The notes below the pieces were generated by a model. The model searched no databases. It had not been told where the DNA came from and saw nothing but the letters and a program-made list of their open reading frames with translations. This document shows, piece by piece, positions 1-8,942 of a stretch of DNA of 64,000 bases. The translations under genes and the position numbers were made by a program. The stretch spans positions 179,047 through 243,046 of the forward strand of contig PABB01000075.1 in the NCBI GenBank assembly GCA_002702655.1, read 5' to 3'. Origin of the DNA: Planctomycetaceae bacterium. Lineage in GTDB: Bacteria; Planctomycetota; Planctomycetia; Pirellulales; Lacipirellulaceae. Each line of letters begins with the position of its first letter. Positions within the stretch are counted from its first letter, which is position 1.

Positions 1-1004
1 CACTCCTGCAAGTGCAGCGGGATCGGGTAATAGATCGCGGCGCCAATCTGGCGATCGGCCAGCAGCTTCTGCAGCGCGTCGCGGCGGTCGCTCGAGCCAT
101 CGCGGCTGGCGACGCGGACGGTGTACTGGTTCCACACGCAGCGACAGCCCTCGGCCACTGTCGGCAACTCAATGGCCGGCGCGAACGAGAAGCGGTCCGC
201 GGCGGATTCGTATCGTTCGGCGTTCGCTTGCCGCCCCAGCGCCCAGGCGTCGAGGCGCGTGAGCTTCACGCTCAGGATGGCGGCCTGAAGCGCGTCGAGC
301 CGGCTGTTCATGCCGACGATGCCGTGTTGATAGCGCGGGTGCTGGCCGTGATCGCGGAGGATGCGCAGCTGGGCCGCCAAGTCGGCGTCGTCGGTGGTGA
401 TGACGCCGCCGTCGCCGCAGCCGCCGAGGTTCTTGGTCGGGTAGAACGAAAACGCGCCGCACCAGCCGAGCGCTCCGGCGCGCCGTCCGTGGTACTCGGC
501 GCCGATTGCTTGCGCGGCGTCCTCAATCAGGGGAATGTCGCCGGCCGCCGCTTGCAGGGCTCTCATGTCGGCGCATTGGCCGAACAAATGCACGGGAATC
601 ACCGCCTTGGTGCGCGGCGTGATCTTGCGCGCCACGTCGGCGGGATCGATATTGAACGTGTCCGGCAGAATGTCGGCGAACACCGGGGTCGCGCCCAACC
701 GGGCAACGGCGCCCGCGGTCGCGAAGAACGTGAAGCTAGGAATGATCACCTCGTCGCCCGCGCCGATGCCCAGCGCCATCAGCGGCAGAATCAGGGCGTC
801 GCTGCCCGAGGCGCAGCCGACCGCGTGCTCGGCGCCGCAATACTCGGCGATCTGTTGCTCGAACTTCTTGCAGGCCGGCCCGTGGACAAAGGCGCCGCTG
901 CGGCAGACCTCGCCGATGGCGGCCTCGATATCGGCCAGCAGCGGGGCGTTCTGACGGTTGACGTCGAGCATGGGGACGGGCGTAGCGGTGTTGGCAGTGC
1001 TCAT
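1..1004 (-). CDS. DegT/DnrJ/EryC1/StrS-family PLP aminotransferase (3' end outside window)
   Basis: Translating the minus strand from an ATG at 1004 gives an uninterrupted frame of about 334 codons that runs off the left edge. It shows the family's features: a SGSDAL-type cofactor-binding loop, the IPSFTFFATA strand, an EDAAQAIGA segment, and FYPTKNLGG, whose Lys191 is the predicted Schiff-base lysine for PLP. The RDHGQ segment and the YPIPLHLQE end are also typical. Relatives convert keto-sugars to amino-sugars for cell-surface glycans; the substrate cannot be read here. About 40 C-terminal residues are missing. A second in-frame ATG at 971 is possible. The long plus-strand frame over the same bases is its shadow. 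Confidence 0.9.
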   Translation of the reverse strand, partial: MSTANTATPVPMLDVNRQNAPLLADIEAAIGEVCRSGAFVHGPACKKFEQQIAEYCGAEHAVGCASGSDALILPLMALGIGAGDEVIIPSFTFFATAGAVARLGATPVFADILPDTFNIDPADVARKITPRTKAVIPVHLFGQCADMRALQAAAGDIPLIEDAAQAIGAEYHGRRAGALGWCGAFSFYPTKNLGGCGDGGVITTDDADLAAQLRILRDHGQHPRYQHGIVGMNSRLDALQAAILSVKLTRLDAWALGRQANAERYESAADRFSFAPAIELPTVAEGCRCVWNQYTVRVASRDGSSDRRDALQKLLADRQIGAAIYYPIPLHLQE

Positions 1005-1263
1005 GGCAGCGGTGCGCTCGGGGCGCTGTGTGAGGGGCACGGGACTCTGGCGGCGACGAATGTGCGTCCGCGGCGCGGAGATTAGGAGTCGCCCCGAGTT
1101 GGGTCAAGTCCGCCGTGGCCCGGTTGAGGAGCCCGTGATTTCCGTTGCGGAATTTGCTTGACTCAGCGATGCGGCGGCACGATAAATATGTGAACGCATG
1201 TTCCGTATCTGCTGGCCGGCTAGCATCGCTGGCACGCGTTCCCCGAATTCACGAGGTGTCGCC

Positions 1264-1827
1264 ATGATCCGTTGTCTTTCCCGCTGCGTTTTGCTGGCCG
1301 TCGCTTGCAGCGCCGCCACTGCGGCGGTTGCCCAGCCCGGCATGTTTCCCGTCACCGAGGCCCACAAGCAGATGGCGCGCGAGGCGGGCGTGTGGTCCGC
1401 CGAGGTGAAGTTGTGGATGGGCCCCGACGCCGATCCGGTGAGTAGCAAAGGGCAGGAGAAAAACGAGATGCTGGGCGACTACTGGCTGGTGAGCACGTTC
1501 ACCGGCGAAACGGTAGGGCAGAAATTCACCGGCAAGAGTCTCTTGGGTTACGACCCGCAGAGCAAGAAGTTCGTCGGGACGTGGTGCGATACGATGACGC
1601 CCTACATGACGAAGATGGAAGGCGACTACGACGTGCAGAAGCACGCGCTGACACTGATTGGCGAAGGTCGCGATCCAGCCACCGGCGAGATCTCCAAGAG
1701 CAAAATGGTGACCACGTACATTGACGAGAACACGAAGAAATTCGAGATGTTCGGTCCCGCGCCCGGGGCAGACGGCCAGTGGTGGAAGATGTTGGAGATC
1801 AGCTACAAACGCACGACGGACAAGTGA
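1264..1827 (+). CDS. DUF1579 family exported protein
   Basis: This 187-residue protein begins with a signal peptide (a hydrophobic stretch near residues 7-20, cleavage after AVAQ) followed by a DUF1579 domain. The GVWSAEVKLWMGPD start, the GQKFTGKSLLGYD strand and the KFVGTWCDTM strand fit the lipocalin-like beta-barrel expected for this family, which is common in planctomycetes and has no known biochemical role. I chose the ATG at 1264 because GAGGTG lies about six bases upstream and the signal peptide then starts properly; the frame is open back to 1198. It stands alone between convergent and divergent neighbours. Confidence 0.8.
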   Translation: MIRCLSRCVLLAVACSAATAAVAQPGMFPVTEAHKQMAREAGVWSAEVKLWMGPDADPVSSKGQEKNEMLGDYWLVSTFTGETVGQKFTGKSLLGYDPQSKKFVGTWCDTMTPYMTKMEGDYDVQKHALTLIGEGRDPATGEISKSKMVTTYIDENTKKFEMFGPAPGADGQWWKMLEISYKRTTDK

Positions 1828-1860
1828 TGCGGCGGCGGCGCTGAGCGAAGCGTGCGGCGC

Positions 1861-2511
1861 CTATCGCAGCGGCAGTAGCGGGACATCGTCCTTATTGTCC
1901 TCGATGAACTTGCGGATCGCCGCTTCCTGATTGGCTAGGGTCTTCTCGACCGAGGCCTTCACGCGGCGGTCGGCGATGCCGTGCGCCCACCACGGCGCTT
2001 CGGTGATGATCTTCTGTCGCAGCGACAGTTCAACAGTCGTGTCCTCATCGCCGCTGCGCGTGAATACGGTTTGCATGGCGTAGTCGGCCAGCCGCTCGGC
2101 GCCCTTTTCCAGTTTCACCTGGGAGTCGAGCTTGTCGATCGTGATGTCGACGTCTTGCGCGAGGTCGACAACCTGCTCGCCGATGTAGTCGTCGAGCGTT
2201 TTGACGGTCAGCGTGCCGTGCAACTGCAGCCGCCAGTCGGCATTGAGAATCTCCTTGGGATTGACCTCCGCGCCGATCTCGCTCCACTGCTGGCTGACGA
2301 ACTCGCTGTCGCCGCCCATCGTGATAATCTGTTTGGCGCCGTCTTTCCGCACCAAGCACTTGCGCACCACCGTGAAGTCGACGGGCAACGTGAATGTTCG
2401 CTGAGCTTGCTGCTCGGTGGGATAGTCGCCGGGAAACGCCAGGCCGGCTCCCAGAGCTGCCAGCACCGCGAGAATGAGGCCGGCAATCGTCAGTTTGGCG
2501 GAGAGTTTCAT
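1861..2511 (-). CDS. Hypothetical membrane-anchored or exported protein, SRPBCC-like pattern
   Basis: This is a 216-residue protein with one N-terminal hydrophobic segment (residues 7-26) and a soluble remainder. The body reads like a polyketide-cyclase/SRPBCC barrel: a FTLPVDFTVVRKCLV strand, then alternating strands, and a long C-terminal helix with EAAIRKFIEDNKDD. That similarity is an impression from pattern only. No catalytic motif is visible. It is convergent with the DUF1579 gene and divergent from the LRR gene, with a perfect 8-bp hairpin in the upstream spacer. Confidence 0.6.
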   Translation of the reverse strand: MKLSAKLTIAGLILAVLAALGAGLAFPGDYPTEQQAQRTFTLPVDFTVVRKCLVRKDGAKQIITMGGDSEFVSQQWSEIGAEVNPKEILNADWRLQLHGTLTVKTLDDYIGEQVVDLAQDVDITIDKLDSQVKLEKGAERLADYAMQTVFTRSGDEDTTVELSLRQKIITEAPWWAHGIADRRVKASVEKTLANQEAAIRKFIEDNKDDVPLLPLR

Positions 2512-2584
2512 GGTCGCGACGGGCGTCAGGGGCGGAGTGAAGGGGCGGCGAAGCTCGGTCCCAGTCTAGCTTGCCCGAGGGGGG

Positions 2585-2609
2585 GCCGCGACCGGAGGGC
2601 CGTCGCGGC
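2585..2609. other. Perfect 8-bp hairpin in divergent promoter region
   Basis: GCCGCGAC at 2585-2592 pairs with GTCGCGGC at 2602-2609 around a 9-base loop. It lies between two divergently transcribed genes and has no T-tract, so it is not a standard terminator. An operator or leader structure is possible, but at this GC content it may also be chance. Confidence 0.3.
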
Positions 2610-2731
2610 AAGTTGCCGGAAGCCCGAGGGGGAGTCTAGAATAGACGGCTTCAGCTAATCAGCGCGGCCCGCTGTGAGGATTCCGGCGGGCTTGGGCGTG
2701 AGAGTTTGTCCTATCGAGGGTGGAACGCGTG

Positions 2732-3910
2732 ATGTCTGCACAGATGGCCCGTCCGGGTATTGGAGTGCTTAGTCTTGTCCTGGGCCTGAGTCTTGCCGCG
2801 CCGTTGGCCGGGGCGAGCGAGTTGACCGACCGCGTCGCCGAATTGCGGGGCCGCGTCACGCTCGACGACAACGAGCAGGTCGTCGCGGTGGACCTGATGG
2901 ACGCCAAAGCAACGGCCGACGACGTCGCATTGGCGGTCGCCGAGCCAACGCTCACGAAGCTGGTGCTGTGGGGCGCCCAGATTGACAATTCCGTGGTCGA
3001 GTTGCTTCCGCAGGCCAAGAACCTCGACACGCTCGTGTTGGAGAACACCTCGGTGACAGACGCAGGTCTGACGCCGTTGGCGGAGTTGCCGAAGCTCAAG
3101 TCGCTGAACCTGCATCGTTCGGCCCAGTTGACCGATGCGGGGATGGATCAGATCGCCAAGCTGACCGATTTGGTCTACTTCATGGCGCCCTACACCAAGC
3201 TGGGCGACGAGGGCGTGGCCAAGCTGGCGCCGCTGAAGAAGCTCCGGCTGCTCGATCTGCGCGGCTGCACGCTGTCGGACTCCGCGTTGGCAATCGTTGA
3301 AGACTTGCCCGGATTGGTCAGTCTGAAGCTGCGCAGCCCGGCGCTGACCGACGGGGCGCTGAAGTACCTGGCGGGCAAAACCAAACTACGCGGTTTGCAT
3401 TTGGAGGACGCCCGGCTGTCGGATGAAGGAATGCAGCAGCTCGTCGGACTGACGGCGCTGGACGACGTGAACCTGCTGCGGGTGCCGATCAGCAGCGAGG
3501 GGGTCGAACCGCTGGCCGGCATGGTCAAAATGCGGCAGCTCAATCTGCGCGGCACGTTCATCTTCGATGACGCTTTGGCCTACCTGACGGAGATGCCGGA
3601 GCTGTTCAAGCTCGATCTGAGCGAGACGGAGGTCGACGGATCGGGGCTGGAGCATCTGGTCGGCGCCAAGAAACTGCGGTGGCTGAACCTGTGGGCCACG
3701 TACGCCGACGATATGGCCATGGATCACGTCGCCCAAATGCAAGCGCTGGAGTATTTGAACCTCGACAACACCATGGTGACCGACGCCGGCGTCGCTAAGC
3801 TCGCCGGGCTCAAGAAGCTGAAAACGCTGAGCGTATCGCAAACGACGGTCTCGTCCGCGGCCGCCGAGGAGCTTGAGGCGGCCATCCCGGGACTCAAGGT
3901 CAAGCGGTAG
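2732..3910 (+). CDS. Exported leucine-rich repeat protein
   Basis: This is a 392-residue protein: a signal peptide ending near GASE, then about a dozen LRR units of roughly 24 residues. Units follow the pattern L-x2-L-x-L-x2-T-x-V/I-T/S-D-A/E-G-(V/L)-x2-L, for example LDTLVLENTSVTDAG and LEYLNLDNTMVTDAG. This GLTPLAEL/VTDAG subtype is very abundant in planctomycete genomes and is usually taken as a protein-binding scaffold. The start is ambiguous: GTG at 2720, GTG at 2729 and ATG at 2732 are all in frame. I prefer 2732, with GAGGG about 12 bases upstream. It probably acts outside the cytoplasmic membrane; the partner is unknown. Confidence 0.85.
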   Translation: MSAQMARPGIGVLSLVLGLSLAAPLAGASELTDRVAELRGRVTLDDNEQVVAVDLMDAKATADDVALAVAEPTLTKLVLWGAQIDNSVVELLPQAKNLDTLVLENTSVTDAGLTPLAELPKLKSLNLHRSAQLTDAGMDQIAKLTDLVYFMAPYTKLGDEGVAKLAPLKKLRLLDLRGCTLSDSALAIVEDLPGLVSLKLRSPALTDGALKYLAGKTKLRGLHLEDARLSDEGMQQLVGLTALDDVNLLRVPISSEGVEPLAGMVKMRQLNLRGTFIFDDALAYLTEMPELFKLDLSETEVDGSGLEHLVGAKKLRWLNLWATYADDMAMDHVAQMQALEYLNLDNTMVTDAGVAKLAGLKKLKTLSVSQTTVSSAAAEELEAAIPGLKVKR

Positions 3911-3941
3911 CACGCAGCAGATCGTGCGGTTCGACCGGTGG

Positions 3942-4397
3942 CTAGAGCGTATTGAAGCTCAGGCTGTAGAAGCCGACGCCCTGGACGGGATCGCCCTCGA
4001 GCGAGGCGTTCATCACCTGGGCGATGCGCTCGCGCAATAGCGTCAGCTCAGGCTCGGTCAGATCCTCGGCCTGAAGTTGGCGGACCGCCATGAGCATTTC
4101 GTGGCGGATTAGCGAGTCCGCCTGATCCAGACTTTCTTGGATTCCCGTCAGGTCCCGATTGGCGACTTGCCCAAAGGCGTGGAACTGCACGACGCCTCCG
4201 GCATTGCCGCCGGGGCGCCGCGGGAGCGTGATCCGGTACTCGCCCAGGTCGACGTCTTCCAGACGCAGCCGGGCCGCCTCGTCGAGCTTGGCCTGCGTCA
4301 GCGCCGCGGCGTCGAAGCATCCCGACGCGACGGCGCCGACGCCAATCAGCCCCAGCAGGGCGAACAGTCGCGTTCGGATAATCACTGCAATCGTCAT
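3942..4397 (-). CDS. Putative lipoprotein, FliL-like C-terminal domain (copy 1 of 3)
   Basis: This 151-residue protein has a signal sequence ending in ASGC, a probable lipobox with Cys27. The remainder shows the order seen in FliL/flagellar basal-body-associated domains: a short LGEYRITLP strand, a beta segment, a helix with IRHEMLMAVRQLQAEDLTEP, a second helix with LRERIAQVMNASL, and a closing strand VGFYSLSFNTL. The two plus-strand genes that follow share this order and end in the same way, so the three look like diverged paralogues. No flagellar gene is nearby. The FliL link is inference from the pattern. Confidence 0.6.
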   Translation of the reverse strand: MTIAVIIRTRLFALLGLIGVGAVASGCFDAAALTQAKLDEAARLRLEDVDLGEYRITLPRRPGGNAGGVVQFHAFGQVANRDLTGIQESLDQADSLIRHEMLMAVRQLQAEDLTEPELTLLRERIAQVMNASLEGDPVQGVGFYSLSFNTL

Positions 4398-4562
4398 GAT
4401 CGGCCTGCCGGCGTTGCACGGGTTTGACGGTTTACCTCTGCAAGTTTAGCTTGCCGCGCGGCCGGGCGTCGGCGACCTATTGTTTCAGGACGGAGGCGTT
4501 GCGCACCCACCGCGGTCTGCCGTCCGTGCCGTCGCTGCCGATCCCTGCTGCGGGCATCCTGG

Positions 4563-5054
4563 ATGAACCCCTCACCGCAAAAGAAAATGCTCCGCCGCGT
4601 GGGCGGCAGTTTGTATGCATGGGTTGGGCTCGTTGCGCTGGTCGGCTGCGGCGGGTCAAGCGACACCAAGCTGAGCGCTTACTTGGAGGAGTTGGAGTTT
4701 GAGGCGCCGCTGGAGTCCGTTGACTACGTGTCGCTGGGCGATTTTCGGATTCCGCTGGCGATTCGCGTGAGCGACGACGTGCGAGAGCCGCCGATCTGGG
4801 TCCGAGTGAAATTCTCTCTGCTGGCCGAGGTCGATCCGCAGGATCGCAAGGCCGTGAACGAGGCGCTCAAACGTTACGACGGTCCATTGCGAGACGCCGT
4901 AATTCGCATTTGCCGTCGCACGACGCCGGACGAATTGAGCGATCCGCGGCTTTCGGCCATGAAGGCCCGCTTTGCAGACGCCGCCAAACCGTTGTTGGGC
5001 GATCGGCGGCTGCGGCAGTTGATCATCGACAAGTTTATCTACGAACCGCTGTAA
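4563..5054 (+). CDS. Putative lipoprotein, FliL-like C-terminal domain (copy 2 of 3)
   Basis: This 163-residue protein begins with a basic N-terminus, a hydrophobic stretch and LVGCGG, giving a lipobox Cys29. The body starts with SLGDFRIPLAIRV, then a strand WVRVKFSLLAEVD, a helix LRDAVIRICRRTTPDELSDP, a second helix, and a C-terminal strand RQLIIDKFIYEPL. This repeats the plan of the divergent gene at 3942-4397 and of the next gene, which starts 13 bases downstream and is probably cotranscribed. The likely location is the outer face of a membrane. Function is unknown. Confidence 0.6.
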   Translation: MNPSPQKKMLRRVGGSLYAWVGLVALVGCGGSSDTKLSAYLEELEFEAPLESVDYVSLGDFRIPLAIRVSDDVREPPIWVRVKFSLLAEVDPQDRKAVNEALKRYDGPLRDAVIRICRRTTPDELSDPRLSAMKARFADAAKPLLGDRRLRQLIIDKFIYEPL

Positions 5055-5067
5055 TTCCCGCGACGCT

Positions 5068-5553
5068 ATGCCAACCTCCACCTGGAATCGCCGCCTGCTT
5101 GCCGTCCTGCGGATCGTCGCATTGGGCGTCGCGATTGCGCCTAAAATTGCAGCGGCGCAGACAGCGGAAGCTTCTGCAGACGCCGGTGAACAGCTGACTG
5201 GGACCGCTGGAGAAGCCGCCGAAGACGCCCCGCAGCCGTTTGTCTTGCCGTTGGGAGACTTTCATCTGCGCGACTGGCGGCCGACACGCAACGAAACCCC
5301 CGATCTGCGATTTGCCGTGGCGATCGTGTTCAACGCCGACACGCCCGTGCTGACGCGCGAGCGACTGGCTCACTGGGTCAATCGCTTGCGCGATCAGACG
5401 ATCATTGCGATGCGGTTGGCCGAGACGAAGGACTTTGCCGAACCGAGCTTGCAGCAGGTGCAGCGTCTGATTCGGGTCCGCGTCAGTCGAATCCTGCCGC
5501 GACTGGCCGTTGACGAGGTGCTGATCACCGATTTCGCGCTGGGCGACAACTGA
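5068..5553 (+). CDS. Exported protein, FliL-like C-terminal domain (copy 3 of 3)
   Basis: This 161-residue protein has a signal peptide cleaved near IAAAQ and no lipobox. It has the clearest FliL-like profile of the three: LPLGDFHLRDW, the strand LRFAVAIVFNAD, the helix LRDQTIIAMRLAETKDFAEP, a second helix, and a C-terminal VDEVLITDFALGD that resembles the V-x2-V-x-F-T-D-F end of FliL. It follows copy 2 by 13 bases, so the pair is probably an operon. It ends 22 bases before the convergent stop of glnE. Confidence 0.6.
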   Translation: MPTSTWNRRLLAVLRIVALGVAIAPKIAAAQTAEASADAGEQLTGTAGEAAEDAPQPFVLPLGDFHLRDWRPTRNETPDLRFAVAIVFNADTPVLTRERLAHWVNRLRDQTIIAMRLAETKDFAEPSLQQVQRLIRVRVSRILPRLAVDEVLITDFALGDN

Positions 5554-5575
5554 TGCGGGGCTCCGGCGGTCCGAA

Positions 5576-8500
5576 TCAGTCTTTCATGGCAGTGAAGAAG
5601 AGTTGCTCGACCAGCTCGCGCGTGAGCCATTTCGCTCGCGCTACGTTGTCGGTCAGCGCCTGGCCGCTGGCGACGCCCATCAAGTAAGCCAACTTGTCGG
5701 CCTCGCGAGGATCATCGGGAAACTCGTGTCGGCCGGCCGAATTCATCAGGCGGATACGGGCCTCGACGCTGCGCATCAGCCGGTAGTCGGCTGCCAATCG
5801 CTCGGCATGTTCGACCGACAGGCATCCCGCGGCAGCGAGTCGCTCCAATCCGTCGAGCGTGCCGGTGACGCGCACCTCGGGCAGCTCGCGACCATGCTTC
5901 AGTTGCAGCATTTGGACCAGGAACTCGGCGTCGACCGTGCCGCCGGGGCCGCGTTTGAGATTTTGGGTCGAAGCGTTCTCCTGCAACTTGAGCCGCATGT
6001 TCCAGATCGCCTCCGCGTTGCCAGGCTGCCAGGGAGTGCAGTCGATTGCCGCCGCCAACGCGGCCTCGGCCCGCGATCGCGCAGGCTCCCCGCCCAAGAT
6101 AATGCGGGCCTTCAACAGCGCTTGCCGCTCCCACAGTTGCCCGCCGCCTGATCGGAAGTACTCGACGAACGACTCCAGCGGCAACGCGATCGCGCCGCTC
6201 TTGCCGGTGGGACGCAATCGGGGGTCGACTTCGTATAGTCGGCCCTGCGGTCCGAAGTAATTGGCGGTTTTCATAATCCGTTGAGCCCACTGACTGAAGA
6301 AGTGGTTGTTGCTCGTCGGATTATTCCGTCCGCGGTTTCTTGGCGCCGTGTTTCCTTCTGCTTCGTAGAGAAACACCAGGTCCAGATCGCTGTGGTAGTT
6401 GGGTTCGCGCCCGCCGAGTTTGCCCAGAGCCAGGACGATCAGGTCGCACGGCCGACCGGCGTCGGCAGAGCTGGGCAGCCATGGCGCCGCCTGGCGTTGC
6501 TCGTCAATCTCCTCCGCCAGCGGGCCGATTGTCGGTTGGCCGTGTTTGTCGAGGAGCTTTTCCAACTCGGCGGCGGCAATCTGTTTCAGGCAGGCCTCGG
6601 CAATGTCCGACAGTGCCGCGTGGGTCGCTTGGATATCGTCCTTGCCGACGATGTCGCGTACGCCGACCCGCAAATGTTGGGCGTTCTTGAAACTGTGCAG
6701 AATGGGATCAAGATCTTCGGCCCCGTGCGCCAGTTCAGTTAGCGAACGCTCCAGTCGTGGCAAATCGGGCAGATGCTCGACGAGCAGGCTGTCCATCAAC
6801 TCGTCGATCATGCCGGGGCTGCTGGTGAGAATGCTTACCAGATAGGGGCAGGCCGCGCAGAGGGTCACGTAAAGGTTGAGCGACGGGTGGTTGTTGCTGA
6901 ACAGTTCCCACAGCGCCGCCTTGCCGCCCAACGAGTCGCTGACGCGGCTGAGCGTAACCAGCGTGGCGTCGGGGTCGGGCGTTTCGGCAATGGCCGCCAG
7001 GAGCCGCGGCGCGATCGACGCCAAAAATAACCGGCACCGCCGTGTCGACAAGAACGGGATTGGCTCGTGGGCCAGCGACATCAGGTTGTCGTAAGCGGCG
7101 TTCACGTCGCGGAACGGGTACCGCCCCAGCACCCGGGCGATTTCCTCCTCGTCCGGATTGGGATCGTTCACCAGATCGACTTCCGGCTCGTCGGCCGGAT
7201 CGCCGGCAAAGGCGTCGTGCAGCAGGTGATTGAGGATCCGACGGTTCAGTTCAGTTCGCTCGGCAAATTCCCGCTCGAACGCCGCGTAGGCGGCTGCGAG
7301 CGTCGCCCCGGGATAGCCGAGTCGCCGCGCCAACCTGGCCGTGGCGGACGTGGTGGCCGGCAGCGAGTGGACCTGCTGGTCGTACATGATCTGCAGGCGA
7401 TGCTCCACCCGCCGTAGGAACGCGTAGTTCTCGTGCAAGATCATCCGTTCGCGGTGCGTCAGGCAGCCTGCTTGCTCCAGCCGCTCGATCGCTTCGAGCG
7501 TATTGCCGGTCCGCAGGCTGGGATCGTTGCCCGCGGCGAGCAGCTGCAGGAACTGAATGACGAACTCAATGTCGCGAATGCCGCCGTGGCCGGTTTTCAC
7601 GTTGCTGGCCAAGCCATCGGTCAGCGACTTCTGCTCGATTCTGCGGCGCAGCGCGCGGATTCCTGAGATGTCGGCCAGGCTGAGATAGCGGGGATAGACC
7701 CACGATTCCAACTCGTCCAAGAAACGCTCGCCCGCTGCGACGTCGCCGGCGATGGTCCGCGCCTTGATATACGCCTGACGTTCCCACGTGCGCCCTTGTC
7801 GGTCGTAGTAGGCCAGCGCCTGCTCCACCGTGGGACATAGCGGTCCCTGGCGACCGTAGGGTCGCAGTCGCATGTCGACTCGGTATGCAAAACCTTGATC
7901 GGTCGAATCGCTCAGCAGGCGGATCAGATCCGTCGCGATCCGCACGGCGGCCTCCGACGCATCCGCGCCGGCGTGCTTCTCGTCAAGCAGGAACACCAAG
8001 TCAATGTCGCTGGAGTAGTTCAGCTCCAGTCCGCCCAACTTGCCCAGGGCAAGCACGGCGATGTTCGGCGGCGACTTGGCGCCGCCGTTACGCGATACCT
8101 GTTTGGCGGCGAACTTGCGACGGGCAAAGTCGAGAGCCGCCTCGACGACCGCGTCGGCGACGTAGGAAATCTGTCGGGCGACCGTGCCGACGTCGTGTCC
8201 CGCGATGATGTCGCCGTAGGCGATCCTCAGCGTCTCGCGCCGCTTGAATCGACGCAGCGCCGACATCACCTCGGCCTCGCCCGACACGGGCTGCAACTCC
8301 CCCAGCAGTTCCTCGGTCAGCACCTCGCGGGCCACCGGTTCGCCGCCCGTCATCCGCAGCAGGTCGTAGCTTTCCGGGTCGGTGCAGAGCAGGTCGGCCA
8401 GGCTCTGGCTGCAACTGAACAACTTCAGCAGTTCCGGCAGCGCGTCCTCGTCGCGCTCGAACAGCGCCGCGGTGGACAGCAGATTGCGAGCCGACAGCAG

Positions 8501-8725
8501 AAAGCGTTCCAGATTGTTCAACGCCATGTCGGCGTCGGGCAGCATCGGCGCAACGGCTGCGAATTGGTCGCAGATGTTGCCCAGCAGGTCCAGCGGCAAA
8601 CCGGCCGACGCCAACCTCAGCAGGTTGGCATGGCCTGTACGGGGATCGGCCACGCCCAGCGGCGAGAACCAAGCATCCGCCTCGTCCGGGGCGTCGAGAA
8701 AAGTTCGCAGGCGCTCGATCTGCAT
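5576..8725 (-). CDS. glnE: Bifunctional glutamine synthetase adenylyltransferase/adenylyl-removing enzyme
   Basis: At 1049 residues this is close to the usual 900-1000 of GlnE. Two nucleotidyltransferase domains are visible: ALGKLGGLELNYSSDIDLV (SDID near 239-242) and LGKLGGREPNYHSDLDLV (SDLD near 779-782). The first should be the de-adenylylating half and the second the adenylylating half, as in Escherichia coli. Each is followed by a helical PII-uridylyltransferase-associated region with a GGIRDIEF or GPGGTVDAEF segment. The enzyme controls glutamine synthetase in response to P-II and glutamine; a P-II gene is present at 46929. All metal-binding aspartates appear intact. Confidence 0.96.
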   Translation of the reverse strand: MQIERLRTFLDAPDEADAWFSPLGVADPRTGHANLLRLASAGLPLDLLGNICDQFAAVAPMLPDADMALNNLERFLLSARNLLSTAALFERDEDALPELLKLFSCSQSLADLLCTDPESYDLLRMTGGEPVAREVLTEELLGELQPVSGEAEVMSALRRFKRRETLRIAYGDIIAGHDVGTVARQISYVADAVVEAALDFARRKFAAKQVSRNGGAKSPPNIAVLALGKLGGLELNYSSDIDLVFLLDEKHAGADASEAAVRIATDLIRLLSDSTDQGFAYRVDMRLRPYGRQGPLCPTVEQALAYYDRQGRTWERQAYIKARTIAGDVAAGERFLDELESWVYPRYLSLADISGIRALRRRIEQKSLTDGLASNVKTGHGGIRDIEFVIQFLQLLAAGNDPSLRTGNTLEAIERLEQAGCLTHRERMILHENYAFLRRVEHRLQIMYDQQVHSLPATTSATARLARRLGYPGATLAAAYAAFEREFAERTELNRRILNHLLHDAFAGDPADEPEVDLVNDPNPDEEEIARVLGRYPFRDVNAAYDNLMSLAHEPIPFLSTRRCRLFLASIAPRLLAAIAETPDPDATLVTLSRVSDSLGGKAALWELFSNNHPSLNLYVTLCAACPYLVSILTSSPGMIDELMDSLLVEHLPDLPRLERSLTELAHGAEDLDPILHSFKNAQHLRVGVRDIVGKDDIQATHAALSDIAEACLKQIAAAELEKLLDKHGQPTIGPLAEEIDEQRQAAPWLPSSADAGRPCDLIVLALGKLGGREPNYHSDLDLVFLYEAEGNTAPRNRGRNNPTSNNHFFSQWAQRIMKTANYFGPQGRLYEVDPRLRPTGKSGAIALPLESFVEYFRSGGGQLWERQALLKARIILGGEPARSRAEAALAAAIDCTPWQPGNAEAIWNMRLKLQENASTQNLKRGPGGTVDAEFLVQMLQLKHGRELPEVRVTGTLDGLERLAAAGCLSVEHAERLAADYRLMRSVEARIRLMNSAGRHEFPDDPREADKLAYLMGVASGQALTDNVARAKWLTRELVEQLFFTAMKD

Positions 8726-8942
8726 GTTGCGTCACTAATTCCTGCGCGTCAGCATCGCGGGGGCTCGCCGCAGCAAGCGCCCGCAACAGCTCGCAAACCT
8801 TCGCCGCCTAGCTTGGGAATGCCGAGTTGGGGACCGGGGCCGATTTCGCCACCGGCCAGACTCTATTTTGGCCGCGAGGTGCGTTGAAATCAACTTAACT
8901 GGCGGGGTTTGGCGGCGACCGGCCGGACGGCGGGAGTCGCGG

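Noticed and set aside
12-1085. 357-residue plus-strand frame at the left edge
   Set aside because: It is antisense to the DegT-type aminotransferase, whose motifs are clear; composition is Arg/Ala/Gly-rich as expected for a GC-rich shadow.
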